Of a stretch of DNA of 63,770 bases, positions 29,022 through 39,834 are shown in pieces. Position 1 is the stretch's first letter. Each line of letters begins with the position of its first letter. Origin of the DNA: Gammaproteobacteria bacterium (GTDB lineage: Bacteria > Pseudomonadota > Gammaproteobacteria > VBWC01). The translations under genes and the position numbers were made by a program. The notes under the pieces are model-generated. The model made no database searches. It had not been told where the DNA came from and saw only the letters and a program-made list of their open reading frames with translations. The DNA lies in contig VBWC01000009.1 in NCBI GenBank assembly GCA_006218035.1, positions 1 to 63,770 on the forward strand. Reading direction: 5' to 3'.

Positions 29022-29151
29022 AGCCAGCTATTATGACGAGTGCGCACGGGAACATGACGATTCCACGTTAATTCCCTTACAGAAAATTGATTTCCGGGCG
29101 CAGTGTCGCTAAGCTTCTCCGTCTTTTGCGTGAAGGACGAGGGGTGTGGGC

Positions 29152-29904
29152 ATGCGACGATCATTGGTTGCCGGGAACTGGAAGATGAACGGCACGCGCG
29201 CGAGCGTCAATTTGCTGATCGAGGGCATGAAACGCGGCGCCGGTTCCGTGCGGCAGGCTGAAATTGCGGTGTGTGTGCCGTATGTGTTTCTGGCGGACAT
29301 CGAAAGAATGCTGAGCGGAACGTCGATCGTATGGGGCGCGCAAAATCTTGCGAAAGAGAAATCCGGCGCCTACACCGGGGAGATTTCCGGAACGATGCTG
29401 AAGGATTTTAACTGCAAATATGTGATTGTCGGCCATTCGGAACGGCGTACTCTTTATGGTGAAAGCGATGTCCTGGTAGCGGAGAAATTCGCTGCGGCCC
29501 AGCGGGACGGGTTGACCCCGATATTTTGTGTCGGCGAGTTGCTCAGGGAGCGTGAAAACGGCGAGACTGAATCCATTGTCGCCCGGCAACTTGACGAAGT
29601 ACTGAACGCCGGACCGGGAGTCGAGGCGTTGCGGAACGCGGTGATTGCCTATGAACCGGTATGGGCGATTGGCACCGGCAAGACGGCGTCGCCGGATCAG
29701 GCGCAGGAAGTGCATGCGTTTGTTCGGGACCGGATTGCCGAGCGCGACCGACAGATCGCAACGAATATCCGGATTATTTATGGTGGTAGTGTTAAACCGG
29801 CAAATGTCGAGGATCTATTCAACATGCCGGACATTGACGGTGGACTGATTGGCGGTGCGTCGCTGGATGCAGACGAGATGCTCGCGATATGTCGGGCCGC
29901 GTAG
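29152..29904 (+). CDS. tpiA: Triosephosphate isomerase
   Basis: A 250-residue TIM barrel interconverting dihydroxyacetone phosphate and glyceraldehyde-3-P. Catalytic Lys in AGNWKMNG, His in YVIVGHSERR, Glu in IAYEPVWAIGTGKTAS (loop 6 lid) and the phosphate loop IIYGGSVKP are all present. ATG 29152 with GAGGGG seven bases ahead is preferred over GTG 29146. The tpiA-secG-tRNA-Leu-nuo order is shared by many beta- and gammaproteobacteria. Confidence 0.97.
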   Translation: MRRSLVAGNWKMNGTRASVNLLIEGMKRGAGSVRQAEIAVCVPYVFLADIERMLSGTSIVWGAQNLAKEKSGAYTGEISGTMLKDFNCKYVIVGHSERRTLYGESDVLVAEKFAAAQRDGLTPIFCVGELLRERENGETESIVARQLDEVLNAGPGVEALRNAVIAYEPVWAIGTGKTASPDQAQEVHAFVRDRIAERDRQIATNIRIIYGGSVKPANVEDLFNMPDIDGGLIGGASLDADEMLAICRAA

Positions 29905-29975
29905 GCCTGCTGATGCGAGGGGATTACGCGCCCGGGGACAGGGTTGGAATTTTGAACTATTAGCCGGATTTTCGA

Positions 29976-30389
29976 ATGCAAACTGTTTTACTTGTTATCC
30001 ATGTGTTGTTGTCGCTGACTCTGGTCGGATTGGTGTTGATTCAGCGCGGCAAGGGTGCGGAGGTGGGCGCGGCATTTGGCAGCGGCGCCTCGACCACGGT
30101 ATTCGGCAGCCACGGATCGGCGTCGTTTTTGACGCGCACTACCGCGGTCATCGCAACGCTTTTTTTTCTCACCAGCCTGAGCCTGGCGTACATGTCGGGA
30201 CAGCAGGTGGAGCGTAAGAGCGTGACGGAATTGATGACCCCCGCGACTTCCGATGTCCCGGCGTCGCAGCACGATGTGCCGGGCACAGCGGATGCGATGA
30301 ACAAAAACGCTCCTGCGGACATACCGGACGCCCCGATGTCTCCGGCAGAACAAACACCCGGCGATTCAAGCACGCCGGTGCCGAACTAA
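29976..30389 (+). CDS. secG: Preprotein translocase subunit SecG
   Basis: A 137-residue inner-membrane protein that stimulates SecYEG. Two membrane segments (~2-20 and ~52-70) enclose the conserved loop VLIQRGKGAEVGAAFGSGAS and FGSHGSASFLTRTTAV. The periplasmic or cytoplasmic C-terminal tail is long, Pro/Ala/Asp-rich and low in complexity, as often seen. It lies 71 bp after tpiA. Confidence 0.94.
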   Translation: MQTVLLVIHVLLSLTLVGLVLIQRGKGAEVGAAFGSGASTTVFGSHGSASFLTRTTAVIATLFFLTSLSLAYMSGQQVERKSVTELMTPATSDVPASQHDVPGTADAMNKNAPADIPDAPMSPAEQTPGDSSTPVPN

Positions 30390-30471
30390 AACTAAACAAG
30401 CGTTCTCATAAACGCTAGAATGAGTCGTTGGTCTTCCGCGATTGGCAGCAATCTCGCGTGAAGAGGGAGAC

Positions 30472-30556
30472 GCCGATGTGGTGGAATTGGTAGACACGCC
30501 ATCTTGAGGGGGTGGTGGGGAAACCCGTGTCGGTTCGAGTCCGACCATCGGCACCA
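30472..30556 (+). tRNA. tRNA-Leu (anticodon GAG)
   Basis: An 85-nt class II tRNA. The acceptor stem pairs GCCGATG with CATCGGC, followed by ACCA encoded in the DNA. The D-arm has TGGTAGACACGCC, the anticodon loop TTGAGGG places GAG at 30506-30508 (reads CUC/CUU), a long variable arm follows, and the T-arm is GTCGGTTCGAGTCCGAC. It sits after secG as in many gammaproteobacteria. A TAGAAT element at ~30417 could be its -10, or it may be cut from a secG read-through transcript. Confidence 0.97.
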
Positions 30557-30605
30557 ATCAATGACCCATGAGGGGTGGGGAGATTGCCCGTGCGAGTGTA
30601 TGCAT

Positions 30606-30641
30606 AACACTATGAAAACAAAAATAATAACGAATAGTGTT
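30606..30641. repeat. Dyad symmetry upstream of the nuo promoter
   Basis: AACACTAT and ATAGTGTT are perfect 8-bp inverted repeats separated by 20 bases of A-rich sequence, ending 5 bp before the nuo -35. It could be a regulator site spanning two helical turns or a weak terminator for the tRNA. It is not an FNR or ArcA consensus. Confidence 0.4.
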
Positions 30642-30645
30642 CGGC

Positions 30646-30675
30646 TTGACACTTTTCCGACAACTGACCTAGACT
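30646..30675 (+). promoter_or_regulatory. Predicted nuo operon promoter
   Basis: A perfect TTGACA (30646-30651), 18 bp, then TAGACT (30670-30675). The expected start is 30682-30683, that is, on the first base of the nuoA ATG or one base before it. No ribosome-binding site exists upstream of nuoA. Confidence 0.55.
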
Positions 30676-30682
30676 CCGGTCG

Positions 30683-31039
30683 ATGTTAGATAATTATCTA
30701 CCCATACTTATATTCCTCGGCATGGGTGTCGTATTTGGCGTAGCGCCGCTGGTCGCGGGATTTGTTCTGGGGCCCCGTAAGCCGGATAGCGCGAAGTTGT
30801 CGCCATACGAATGCGGGTTTGAGGCGTTCGAGGACTCCCGCATGAAGTTCGACGTTCGTTATTACCTTGTCGCCATTCTTTTTATTGTCTTCGATCTTGA
30901 AATCGCGTTTCTGTTTCCGTGGGCAGTCGTGCTGTCGGAAATTGGCTGGTTCGGTTTCACGGCGATGATGGTGTTTCTCGCGATACTCGTCGTCGGCTTT
31001 ATTTATGAGTGGAAGAAGGGGGCGCTGCAGTGGGAATAG
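30683..31039 (+). CDS. nuoA: NADH-quinone oxidoreductase subunit A
   Basis: A 118-residue membrane subunit of complex I with three transmembrane helices. The conserved loop [25 protein letters not shown] (subunit A/ND3 signature with the ECG cysteine) and [10 protein letters not shown] are present, and the C-terminus ends [13 protein letters not shown] as in betaproteobacteria. No Shine-Dalgarno is visible and the promoter position implies a leaderless message. nuoB overlaps its end by 10 bases. Confidence 0.97.
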   Translation: MLDNYLPILIFLGMGVVFGVAPLVAGFVLGPRKPDSAKLSPYECGFEAFEDSRMKFDVRYYLVAILFIVFDLEIAFLFPWAVVLSEIGWFGFTAMMVFLAILVVGFIYEWKKGALQWE

Positions 31040-31506
31040 AAGGCTACCTCGAGAAGAGCATTGTTACCACGACGGCCGACAAGCTGATCAACTGGGCACG
31101 CACCGGGTCGTTGTGGCCGATGACGTTTGGCCTGGCCTGTTGCGCGGTCGAAATGATGCACGCGGGTGCGTCGCGTTACGATCTTGATCGCTTCGGCGTG
31201 GTATTCCGTCCAAGTCCACGCCAGTCCGACGTGATGATCGTCGCCGGCACGCTCGTCAACAAAATGGCCCCCGCTTTGCGCAAGGTTTACGATCAGATGT
31301 CAGAGCCGCGCTGGGTGATTTCCATGGGGTCCTGTGCCAACGGCGGCGGCTACTATCATTATTCCTATGCTGTTGTAAGGGGGTGCGATCGAATCGTGCC
31401 GGTGGATATCTATGTGCCGGGTTGTCCGCCGACCGCCGAAGCGTTGCTGTACGGCGTGATTCAGTTGCAGAACAAGATCAAGCGTACCAATACGATCGCG
31501 CGATAA
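31030..31506 (+). CDS. nuoB: NADH-quinone oxidoreductase subunit B
   Basis: A 158-residue subunit of the peripheral arm holding the terminal cluster N2 that reduces ubiquinone. The cluster ligands are visible in [21 protein letters not shown] and YVPGCPP. GTG at 31030 is chosen because [18 protein letters not shown] is the family start and the GTG lies within the nuoA end (10-base overlap). A longer upstream frame has no homology. Confidence 0.97.
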   Translation: MGIEGYLEKSIVTTTADKLINWARTGSLWPMTFGLACCAVEMMHAGASRYDLDRFGVVFRPSPRQSDVMIVAGTLVNKMAPALRKVYDQMSEPRWVISMGSCANGGGYYHYSYAVVRGCDRIVPVDIYVPGCPPTAEALLYGVIQLQNKIKRTNTIAR

Positions 31507-31516
31507 GGGTTCCCAG

Positions 31517-32155
31517 ATGACGGATGTTAACCAGATGCTTGCATCGCGCCTGACCCAGCGTTTTCAGAACCTGCTGCAGGAATGCACCGTCTCGGCCACG
31601 CGTGAAACCCGTGTTAGCGTTGGTAAAGATCGGCTGATCGAACTATGCCGGTCGCTGCGCGATGACCCGGAGTTTTCGTTTGAGCAATTGATCGACGTTT
31701 GCGGTGTGGATTATTCGACGTACGGCGCCAGCGCCTGGCAGGGGCCGCGCTTTGCGGTGGTCTATCATCTGATTTCCTATCGTCATAACCAGCGGCTACG
31801 CGTCAAGGTATTCGTCGACGAGCGCGAGCCTATCGTGCCGTCGGTCGTCGACATCTGGGCGTCTGCCAACTGGTACGAACGCGAGGCCTATGATCTGTTC
31901 GGTATCCTGTTTGACGGTCATCCGGATTTACGCCGGTTGCTGACGGATTACGGCTTTATCGGCCATCCGTTCCGCAAGGATTTTCCGCTGATCGGTAACG
32001 TCGAAATGCGTTATGACCCGGAAAAGCAGCGCGTGGTGTACGAGCCGGTGAGTATCGAACCGCGCATTACCGTGCCGCGAATCATCCGCCATGACAACCG
32101 CTATCTGGATCCGGCGGGCGCAACGGCGAAGAGTACCGAGGTGAAGCGTGGCTGA
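31517..32155 (+). CDS. nuoC: NADH-quinone oxidoreductase subunit C
   Basis: A 212-residue 30-kDa subunit of complex I. The signature [34 protein letters not shown] is present in the middle. It is separate from nuoD, unlike the fused NuoCD of enterics. It begins 10 bp after nuoB and overlaps nuoD by 8 bases. Confidence 0.97.
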   Translation: MTDVNQMLASRLTQRFQNLLQECTVSATRETRVSVGKDRLIELCRSLRDDPEFSFEQLIDVCGVDYSTYGASAWQGPRFAVVYHLISYRHNQRLRVKVFVDEREPIVPSVVDIWASANWYEREAYDLFGILFDGHPDLRRLLTDYGFIGHPFRKDFPLIGNVEMRYDPEKQRVVYEPVSIEPRITVPRIIRHDNRYLDPAGATAKSTEVKRG

Positions 32156-33401
32156 GATACGCAATTACACGATGAACTTCGGGCCGCAACACCCGTCTGC
32201 CCATGGCGTGCTGCGCCTGGTGCTGGAAATGGACGGCGAGGTGATCGAGCGCGCCGATCCGCACATTGGACTGCTGCACCGCGGTACCGAAAAACTGGCC
32301 GAGAGCAAACCGTATAACCATAGCATCGGTTACATGGATCGGCTGGATTACGTATCGATGATGTGCAACGAGCATGGCTACGTGCTGGCCATCGAGAAAC
32401 TGCTCGCGATAGAGCCGCCGGTGCGCGCGCAGTACATACGGGTGATGTTCGATGAGGTGACGCGTATTCTCAATCACTTGCTGTGGCTGGGTGCGCACGC
32501 GCTGGACATCGGCGCGATGACGGTATTTCTCTATTGCTTCCGCGAACGTGAGGATCTGCTTGACTGCTATGAGGCGGTGTCGGGCGCGCGCCTGCATGCG
32601 ACGTATTACCGACCTGGCGGTGTCTACCGCGACCTTCCCGACAGGATGCCGCATTACCAGCCGTCGAAATGGCATAACGAGAAAGAAGTCGCGCGCCTCA
32701 ACGAAACACGGCAAGGATCGCTGCTGGATTTTCTGTGGGCCTTCACCGAGCGGTTCCCGGGCTACATCGACGAATACGAAACATTATTGACGGACAACCG
32801 TATCTGGAAGCAGCGAACCGTTGGCATAGGCGTGGTGTCGCCGGAGCGGGCGTTGCAACTCGGGTTCACCGGGCCGATGCTGCGCGGTTCCGGTATCGAA
32901 TGGGACCTGCGCAAGAAACAGCCCTACGAGGTCTACGACCGCCTCGACTTTGATATCCCGGTGGGCGTGGGCGGCGACTGTTACGACCGCTACCTGGTTC
33001 GGGTCGAGGAATTGCGCCAGTCGAACCGCATCGTGCGCCAATGCATCGAATGGCTGCGCAAGAATCCCGGTCCGGTGATGATCGACGACCATAAGATCGC
33101 GCCGCCGGCACGTGAAGAAATGAAGGGCGATATGGAGGCGCTGATTCACCACTTCAAGCTCTTCACGGAGGGTTATTGCGTACCCGAGGGCGAGGCGTAT
33201 GCGGCCGTTGAACACCCCAAGGGCGAGTTCGGCGTCTATATTATTTCCGACGGGGCGAACAAACCGTATCGCCTGAAAATCCGCGCGCCGGGTTTCGCGC
33301 ACGTTGCCGGGCTTGATGAAATGGTACGCGGACACATGCTGGCCGATGTGGTGGCGATTATCGGTACGCAGGATATTGTGTTTGGCGAGGTGGATCGCTG
33401 A
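32148..33401 (+). CDS. nuoD: NADH-quinone oxidoreductase subunit D
   Basis: A 417-residue 49-kDa subunit that forms the quinone pocket with NuoB. It starts with GTG as [21 protein letters not shown], has [15 protein letters not shown] and the [15 protein letters not shown] quinone loop with the conserved Tyr/His pair, and ends [15 protein letters not shown] with the typical C-terminal Arg. It overlaps nuoC and abuts nuoE (TGATG). Confidence 0.98.
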   Translation: MAEIRNYTMNFGPQHPSAHGVLRLVLEMDGEVIERADPHIGLLHRGTEKLAESKPYNHSIGYMDRLDYVSMMCNEHGYVLAIEKLLAIEPPVRAQYIRVMFDEVTRILNHLLWLGAHALDIGAMTVFLYCFREREDLLDCYEAVSGARLHATYYRPGGVYRDLPDRMPHYQPSKWHNEKEVARLNETRQGSLLDFLWAFTERFPGYIDEYETLLTDNRIWKQRTVGIGVVSPERALQLGFTGPMLRGSGIEWDLRKKQPYEVYDRLDFDIPVGVGGDCYDRYLVRVEELRQSNRIVRQCIEWLRKNPGPVMIDDHKIAPPAREEMKGDMEALIHHFKLFTEGYCVPEGEAYAAVEHPKGEFGVYIISDGANKPYRLKIRAPGFAHVAGLDEMVRGHMLADVVAIIGTQDIVFGEVDR

Positions 33402-33889
33402 TGCTCGATACCCGTTCACTGCTGTCAAAAAAGGCGTGCGCGGAGATCGATCGCTGGATCGCCAAATACCCGCCGGAGCAGAAGCGTTCGGCCGTGTTGT
33501 CGGCGTTACATATCGCCCAGCAGGAAAACGGCTGGTTGTCGACCGAGGTAATGGATGCCGTCGCCGATTATCTCGACATGGACAAGATCTCCGTTTACGA
33601 GGTCGCCACCTTTTATACGATGTACGACCTGAAACCCGTCGGGCGACACAAGATATCGGTGTGCACCAATATTTCGTGCATGTTGCGCGGCTCGGAAGAG
33701 GTGGTCGCGCATCTTACGGAACGTCTCGGTATCAACCTCGGCGAGACCACGCCGGACGGCAAGGTTACCTTGAAGGAAGTAGAGTGCCTGGCGGCCTGCT
33801 GCGGCGCGCCGATGGCGCTGGTTGACAAGACGTACCATGAAAACCTGACACCGGAAACGATCGACGCCATTCTGGCGGCGCTGGACTGA
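33401..33889 (+). CDS. nuoE: NADH-quinone oxidoreductase subunit E
   Basis: A 162-residue 24-kDa subunit with a thioredoxin-like fold carrying [2Fe-2S] cluster N1a. Ligands are in CTNISC and [10 protein letters not shown]. The N-terminal helical part has [22 protein letters not shown]. It is joined to nuoD by a one-base overlap and to nuoF by a 2-base gap. It forms the NADH-oxidising module with NuoF and NuoG. Confidence 0.97.
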   Translation: MLDTRSLLSKKACAEIDRWIAKYPPEQKRSAVLSALHIAQQENGWLSTEVMDAVADYLDMDKISVYEVATFYTMYDLKPVGRHKISVCTNISCMLRGSEEVVAHLTERLGINLGETTPDGKVTLKEVECLAACCGAPMALVDKTYHENLTPETIDAILAALD

Positions 33890-33891
33890 AC

Positions 33892-35166
33892 ATGGCGAAC
33901 GAGATCTGCTTCAGGAACAACCATCTCGATAAATCGTGGACGCTGGATGTCTATCAGGGCGCGGGTGGCTACGAGGTGTGGCGCAAGATACTCGCGGAAA
34001 AAACACCGCCGGACGATATCATCGGCGAGCTGAAGGCCTCGGTGTTGCGCGGCCGCGGCGGCGCCGGATTCCCGACCGGTCTTAAATGGAGTTTCATGCC
34101 GCGCAACGCGCCGGGACAGAAGTACATTGTCTGCAATTCCGATGAAGGTGAGCCCGGTACCTGCAAGGACCGCGATATTTTGCTGTTTAATCCCCACGCG
34201 GTGATCGAGGGCATGGCAATCGCCGGGTATGCGATCGGCGCTACCGTCGGTTACAACTATATACGTGGCGAATTCTCGGAGCCTTTCGAGCGCTTCGAGG
34301 CGGCGCTGCAGGATGCCTACCGCGCCGGTCTGCTCGGCAAGAATATCGCGGGGTCCGGGATCGATTTCGATCTGCACTCGCATCTCGGTGCCGGCGCCTA
34401 TATCTGCGGCGAAGAAACGGCGTTGCTCGAATCACTAGAAGGCAAGAAGGGCATGCCGCGCTTCAAGCCGCCGTTTCCGGCCGGTTTCGGCCTATACGGT
34501 CGACCGACGACAATCAATAACACCGAAACGCTGGCGTCCGTGCCGTTGATTCTCAAGAACGGCGGGGAGTGGTTTCTGGATATGGGCAAGCCCAACAACG
34601 GCGGCCCGAAGATTTTTTCCGTGTCAGGGCATGTCAACAAGCCCGGCAATTACGAAGTACCGCTGGGTATGCCGTTTGCCGAACTGCTGGAAATGGCCGG
34701 CGGCGTCTGGAAGGGACGGAAACTGAAGGCGGTCATTCCGGGTGGTTCGTCGGTACCGGTACTCCCGGCGGATGTGATGATGCAGACCGACATGGATTAT
34801 GACTCGCTGGCCAAGGCCGGTTCGATGCTGGGCGCCGGATCGGTCATCGTGATGGACGACACCACCTGCATGGTGAAAGCGCTGGCGCGCATCTCGCACT
34901 TTTATTACGAAGAATCCTGCGGTCAGTGCACGCCGTGTCGCGAAGGCACCGGCTGGCTGTCGCGTGTCGTCCACCGTATCGAGCACGGTAAGGGGCGTCA
35001 GGAAGATCTGGGCATGCTGACGAATATCGCCGGCAGGATACAGGGCCGTACCATTTGCGCGCTGGGTGATGCGGCGGCGATGCCGGTGGCCAGTTTCGTC
35101 AAGCATTTTCACGACGAGTTTCAGTACCATATCGACCACGGGCATTGCATGGTCGGTCATGCCTAG
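33892..35166 (+). CDS. nuoF: NADH-quinone oxidoreductase subunit F (NADH-binding)
   Basis: A 424-residue 51-kDa subunit that binds NADH, FMN and cluster N3. The NADH loop [15 protein letters not shown], the FMN loop [15 protein letters not shown] and the [4Fe-4S] ligands [16 protein letters not shown] are present, with a distal Cys near ICALGDA. It is full length. It lies between nuoE and nuoG with a 24-bp gap to the latter. Confidence 0.98.
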   Translation: MANEICFRNNHLDKSWTLDVYQGAGGYEVWRKILAEKTPPDDIIGELKASVLRGRGGAGFPTGLKWSFMPRNAPGQKYIVCNSDEGEPGTCKDRDILLFNPHAVIEGMAIAGYAIGATVGYNYIRGEFSEPFERFEAALQDAYRAGLLGKNIAGSGIDFDLHSHLGAGAYICGEETALLESLEGKKGMPRFKPPFPAGFGLYGRPTTINNTETLASVPLILKNGGEWFLDMGKPNNGGPKIFSVSGHVNKPGNYEVPLGMPFAELLEMAGGVWKGRKLKAVIPGGSSVPVLPADVMMQTDMDYDSLAKAGSMLGAGSVIVMDDTTCMVKALARISHFYYEESCGQCTPCREGTGWLSRVVHRIEHGKGRQEDLGMLTNIAGRIQGRTICALGDAAAMPVASFVKHFHDEFQYHIDHGHCMVGHA

Positions 35167-35190
35167 GAATCTGGGGTAAGCGGACGCGTT

Positions 35191-37581
35191 ATGGTGAATA
35201 TCGAAATTGACGGCAAGCTGCTTCCCGCCAGGAAGGGCGCGATGATCATCGAAGTGGCCGACGAAGCGGGCATCGCAATCCCGCGTTTCTGTTATCACAA
35301 GAAACTGTCGATCGCGGCGAATTGTCGCATGTGTCTTATCGAAGTCGAAAAGGTCGGCAAACCCTTGCCTGCCTGTGCGACGCCGGTCGCCGATGGCATG
35401 AAGGTCTTCACCCGTTCGAGGATGGCGCTGGACGCGCAGCAGGGCACCATGGAGTTTCTGCTCATCAACCATCCGCTCGACTGTCCGATTTGCGACCAGG
35501 GTGGCGAGTGCGACCTGCAGGACCTGTCGATGGGCTACGGCGAGGGTATGTCGCGTTTCCGCGAGAACAAGCTGGTCGTCAAGGATAAAGACATCGGCCC
35601 GCTGATCCAGACGGATATGACACGTTGTATCAAATGCACGCTTTGCGTGCGCTTTGGCGATGAACTGGCCGGTATGAAGGAACTCGGCGCCACGGGGCGC
35701 GGCGAGCATGTGGTGATTGAAACCTATTTTGACGAGCGCGTGACCTCGGAGATGTCGGGCAACGTCATCGATCTGTGTCCGGTTGGCGCATTGACGTCGA
35801 AGCCGTTCCGCTACACGTCGCGCCCATGGGAGCTGACGTCTCATCAGTCGATCGCGCCGCACGATGCAATCGGGTCGAATATCTACCTGCATAGCCTCGC
35901 GAATCAGGTGATGCGGGTGCTGCCGCGGGAAAACGAACAGGTTAACGAATGCTGGATTTCAGACCGCGACCGCTACAGCTACGCGGGATTGAGCAGCGAG
36001 GATCGCTTGACGGTGCCGATGATCCGCGTTCGCGGCGAGTGGCAGGAAACTGACTGGAATACCGCGCTTGAGGCGGTGGCTACCGGGCTGCGGTCGATTA
36101 TCTCGGACCATGGCGCGCGCCAGCTCGGATTTTTGCTGTCGCCTTCGTCGACCCTGGAAGAAATGTACCTGGCGCAGAAACTGGCGCGCGGTCTGGGCAC
36201 CGATAATATCGACCATCGGTTGCGCCAGCTCGATTTTCGCGACCAGGAACTGATGCCGCGTTTCCCGTGGCTCGGGCAGACGCTGGACGAACTTGAAGCC
36301 AGTAACGCGGTATTGCTGATCGGCTCCAACGTGCGCAAAGAGCAGCCTATTGTCGGGCACCGCCTGCGCAAGGCAACCCGCAAGGGTATGCACGTCATGT
36401 TCGTCAACCTGCTCGACTATGACTTCAATTTTCCGGTCGCGGAAAAGATTATCGGGTCGCCGGCGGCGATGGAGCACGCGCTTGCGGGTATCGTCAAGGC
36501 GCTTGCCGACGTTTGCAAAACAGCGCTGCCGGCAGGCATTGACAAACTGGTGGGTGCGATCGAGATTACCGACGCAATGCGCGCGATCGCCAGCCAGTTG
36601 CATGCCGGCGAGAAGACAGCCGTGATACTGGGCACACAGGCCATGGCGCATCCGGCGTTTTCGACGCTCAACGCGCTGGCCGGGGCGATCGCCCGGATGA
36701 GCGGCGCGCGACTGGGTTACCTTCCGGACGGCGCCAACAGTCTGGGTGGCTGGATAGCCGGTGCCGTACCGCACCGCGGTGCCGGTGGTCAGGCGGCAGG
36801 CGAGCGAGGCTTGAGCGCCCGCGGCATGCTGGATGGCGGATTGAAAGGGTATCTGTTGCATAACTTCGAGCCCGAGTACGACTGCGCGGATCCGGTGACG
36901 GCGCTCAGGGCGTTTGGCGAGGCAGAGTTCGTTGCGGTATTGACCTCGTACCGCAATACCGCGATGGAACGATACGCCCACGTCATGTTGCCGGCGGCGC
37001 CGTTCAGTGAAACCTCCGGCACGTACGTCAACGCCGAGGGGCGGTGGCAAAGTTTTACCGGCGCGGTGACGCCAGCGGGCAGCGCGCGCCCGGCGTGGAA
37101 GGTGTTCCGCGTGCTGGGCAATCTTTGCGGCGTTGACGGATTTAATCAGATCGCCTCAACGGACGCCCGTGACGAACTGCGGAAGCTGCTCGGCGATTTC
37201 ACACTGAATGGCAATCAGCTGGCGTGGCATTGCCCGGCTGAGTTGACCCGCGACGCGGGTTCCGGCGCAAACGGCACGAGACTGACGCGGGTTTCCGATG
37301 TGCCTGTTTACGCGGTGGACGGCATCGTGCGGCGTTCGGCACCTTTACGGCAGAGCGCCGACATGACGCCCGCCGGCGCGTATATCAGTCGCGGCCTGGC
37401 CGACCGGCTGGGTCTCGCGGATGTGGCGCAGGTTATCGTCCGGCAGGGCAACCATCAGGCGACGTTGCCGCTGCTGATCGACAAACGGGTACCCGATATG
37501 TGTGTTTATGTGCCGGCGGGTCTGGAAGCGACGGCGGGGCTGGGCGCGTCGACAGCGGCTGTCGAGCTTGAGAGAATCTAG
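35191..37581 (+). CDS. nuoG: NADH-quinone oxidoreductase subunit G
   Basis: A 796-residue subunit passing electrons from NuoEF to NuoB. The N-terminal ferredoxin fold carries FCYHKKLSIAANCRMC for the [2Fe-2S] cluster. HPLDCPICDQGGECDLQD and RCIKCTLCVRFGDE with GNVIDLCPVGAL give the [4Fe-4S] sites. A molybdopterin-oxidoreductase-like domain (~215-690) follows without an active metal site. Length is near the beta/gammaproteobacterial norm. Confidence 0.97.
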   Translation: MVNIEIDGKLLPARKGAMIIEVADEAGIAIPRFCYHKKLSIAANCRMCLIEVEKVGKPLPACATPVADGMKVFTRSRMALDAQQGTMEFLLINHPLDCPICDQGGECDLQDLSMGYGEGMSRFRENKLVVKDKDIGPLIQTDMTRCIKCTLCVRFGDELAGMKELGATGRGEHVVIETYFDERVTSEMSGNVIDLCPVGALTSKPFRYTSRPWELTSHQSIAPHDAIGSNIYLHSLANQVMRVLPRENEQVNECWISDRDRYSYAGLSSEDRLTVPMIRVRGEWQETDWNTALEAVATGLRSIISDHGARQLGFLLSPSSTLEEMYLAQKLARGLGTDNIDHRLRQLDFRDQELMPRFPWLGQTLDELEASNAVLLIGSNVRKEQPIVGHRLRKATRKGMHVMFVNLLDYDFNFPVAEKIIGSPAAMEHALAGIVKALADVCKTALPAGIDKLVGAIEITDAMRAIASQLHAGEKTAVILGTQAMAHPAFSTLNALAGAIARMSGARLGYLPDGANSLGGWIAGAVPHRGAGGQAAGERGLSARGMLDGGLKGYLLHNFEPEYDCADPVTALRAFGEAEFVAVLTSYRNTAMERYAHVMLPAAPFSETSGTYVNAEGRWQSFTGAVTPAGSARPAWKVFRVLGNLCGVDGFNQIASTDARDELRKLLGDFTLNGNQLAWHCPAELTRDAGSGANGTRLTRVSDVPVYAVDGIVRRSAPLRQSADMTPAGAYISRGLADRLGLADVAQVIVRQGNHQATLPLLIDKRVPDMCVYVPAGLEATAGLGASTAAVELERI

Positions 37582-37614
37582 GACACCGGGACTCAACAGG
37601 ACTACGCACTGACG

Positions 37615-38655
37615 ATGGACTTTCTGATAGACACCTGGACCGGCTTGCCGACAGTGGTGCAGATTCTGGCGAAGATCGTGTTGATCGCCGTGCCGATCAT
37701 GCTGACGGTTGCCTATCTGACGCTGGCCGAGCGCAAGGTAATCGGTTATATGCAGGTGCGCATCGGGCCTAACCGCGTCGGTCCACGCGGCTTGCTGCAA
37801 CCCATTGCCGACGGCATCAAGCTCGCGTTCAAGGAAATCATCATTCCGACCAACGCAAACAAGGCGTTGTTCATCATGGGCCCATTGCTGGCGCTGGCCC
37901 CGGCGCTGGCGGCGTGGGCGGTGATACCGTTCGATGAGCCGCTGATTCTCGCCGACATCGACGCCGGATTACTTTATATATTGGCGCTCACGTCCGGCTC
38001 GGTCTACGGCATCATCTTTGCGGGCTGGGCGTCCAATTCGAAATATGCGTTTCTCGGCGCGCTGCGTTCAGCGGCGCAGGTGGTTTCGTATGAAATCGCG
38101 ATGGGCTTCGCGCTGGTCTGTGTCCTGATGGCGGGCGGGAGTCTGAATCTGCGTGATATCGTGCTGGCGCAACAGGGCGGCGTATGGACCTGGTTCTGGT
38201 TGCCGTTGTTGCCGATGTTCATCGTTTACTTCCTGTCCGGCGTCGCCGAAACCAACCGTGCGCCGTTTGACGTCGCCGAAGGCGAGTCCGAAATCGTCGC
38301 CGGGTTCCACGTCGAGTACTCAGGCATGACGTTCGCGCTGTTCTTCCTCGCCGAGTACGCCAACATGATCCTGATCTCGGCGTTGACAGCGCTGATGTTT
38401 TTCGGCGGGTGGCTGTCGCCGTTCCAGGGTATTCCGGTGCTTGAGGCCTGGTTCGCGTGGGTGCCCGGCATGGTATGGCTGTTTGCCAAGATGGCGGTCT
38501 TCCTGTTCCTGTTTTTGTGGTTCCGCGCGACGTTCCCGCGTTATCGCTATGACCAGATCATGCGCCTCGGCTGGAAGGTGTTCCTGCCGGTGACCCTGAT
38601 CTGGATACCGGTGCTGGGCGTCTGGATCATGCTCGGCATCTGGCCGTTCCACTAA
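37615..38655 (+). CDS. nuoH: NADH-quinone oxidoreductase subunit H
   Basis: A 346-residue membrane subunit (ND1) with about eight helices, linking the peripheral arm to the proton-pumping arm and lining the quinone tunnel. Signatures are [37 protein letters not shown] and the acidic loop [21 protein letters not shown]. It lies 33 bp after nuoG. Confidence 0.98.
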   Translation: MDFLIDTWTGLPTVVQILAKIVLIAVPIMLTVAYLTLAERKVIGYMQVRIGPNRVGPRGLLQPIADGIKLAFKEIIIPTNANKALFIMGPLLALAPALAAWAVIPFDEPLILADIDAGLLYILALTSGSVYGIIFAGWASNSKYAFLGALRSAAQVVSYEIAMGFALVCVLMAGGSLNLRDIVLAQQGGVWTWFWLPLLPMFIVYFLSGVAETNRAPFDVAEGESEIVAGFHVEYSGMTFALFFLAEYANMILISALTALMFFGGWLSPFQGIPVLEAWFAWVPGMVWLFAKMAVFLFLFLWFRATFPRYRYDQIMRLGWKVFLPVTLIWIPVLGVWIMLGIWPFH

Positions 38656-38679
38656 GCGCAGGTCACGAGACAAACCGAC

Positions 38680-39168
38680 ATGCAAGCGATTCAGCATTAC
38701 TTCAAGAGTTTTCTGTTGTGGGAGCTGCTGCGTGGCCTGAAGCTGACGGGCCGGTATTTTTTTGCGAGGAAAATTACTGTGCAGTATCCGGAGGAAAAGA
38801 CCCCTCAGTCGAACCGCTTCCGTGGCCTGCACGCGTTGCGGCGCTATCCTAACGGAGAGGAACGCTGTATCGCCTGCAAGTTGTGTGAGGCCGTCTGTCC
38901 GGCGCTGGCGATTACCATCGAGTCCGAGGAGCGTGCTGATGGTACCCGGCGTACCACGCGTTACGACATCGATCTATTCAAGTGTATTTTCTGCGGCTTC
39001 TGCGAGGAATCGTGCCCGGTGGACTCGATCGTCGAAACACGCGTGTTCGAGTACCACTTTGAAAAGCGCGGCGAGAATATCATGACCAAGGACATGCTGC
39101 TGGCGATGGGCGATCGCCACGAGAATCAGATCGCGCGGGATCGCGCACAGGATGCGAGCTACCGGTAG
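38680..39168 (+). CDS. nuoI: NADH-quinone oxidoreductase subunit I
   Basis: A 162-residue ferredoxin-like subunit carrying two [4Fe-4S] clusters (N6a and N6b). The ligand sets are [12 protein letters not shown] and [13 protein letters not shown]. It has the amphipathic N-terminal helix that anchors it to the membrane arm, plus [18 protein letters not shown] ahead of the first cluster. It lies 24 bp after nuoH. Confidence 0.98.
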   Translation: MQAIQHYFKSFLLWELLRGLKLTGRYFFARKITVQYPEEKTPQSNRFRGLHALRRYPNGEERCIACKLCEAVCPALAITIESEERADGTRRTTRYDIDLFKCIFCGFCEESCPVDSIVETRVFEYHFEKRGENIMTKDMLLAMGDRHENQIARDRAQDASYR

Positions 39169-39211
39169 TAGCGGGCAACGGGGAGCAGGGGCGGGGATAA
39201 CAACGATAATC

Positions 39212-39817
39212 ATGGCTATTGAACCAGTCATATTCTGGGTATTTTCCACCATACTGGTGTTGTCTGCCGGTGCGGTGGTGACCGTGCGCAACCCGGTACA
39301 CGCGGTGATTTTTCTGGTGCTGGCGTTTTTTACCAGCGCCGCGATCTGGATACTGCTGGAGGCGGAATTTCTGGCGCTGGCGCTGGTGCTGGTCTACGTC
39401 GGGGCGGTCATGGTGCTGTTCCTGTTCGTGGTGATGATGCTGGATATCAACGTCGCGCCGCTGCGCGAAGGGTTTGTCAGGAATCTATGGGTCGGAATTC
39501 CGGTGCTGGCGATCGTGATTTACGAGTTGTGGGTGGTGGTCGGCGAAAAGCAGTTCGGGCTCGACAAGGTGGCCGCACCGGCAGGCCACGCGGCCGACTA
39601 CAGTAACACCAAGGAACTCGGCGGCATCCTTTACACGGTCTATATGTATCCGTTCGAACTGGCGGCGGTGATTCTGCTGGTGGCGATAGTGGCGGCGATA
39701 GCGCTGACGCTGCGGCGCCGGCCGCAGACCAGGTATCAGGACCCGGCCCAACAGGTATTGGTCAAGCGCGGCGATCGCGTACGTCTGGTGAAGATGGCTG
39801 CCGAGAAGAAACAATAA
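39212..39817 (+). CDS. nuoJ: NADH-quinone oxidoreductase subunit J
   Basis: A 201-residue membrane subunit (ND6) with five helices. [20 protein letters not shown] (here [11 protein letters not shown]) and the TM3 pi-bulge region [26 protein letters not shown] are conserved. The C-terminal tail is basic. ATG 39212 is the natural start; the upstream in-frame extension is not membrane-like. Confidence 0.96.
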   Translation: MAIEPVIFWVFSTILVLSAGAVVTVRNPVHAVIFLVLAFFTSAAIWILLEAEFLALALVLVYVGAVMVLFLFVVMMLDINVAPLREGFVRNLWVGIPVLAIVIYELWVVVGEKQFGLDKVAAPAGHAADYSNTKELGGILYTVYMYPFELAAVILLVAIVAAIALTLRRRPQTRYQDPAQQVLVKRGDRVRLVKMAAEKKQ

Positions 39818-39834
39818 TATGGGACGTTATTGAC

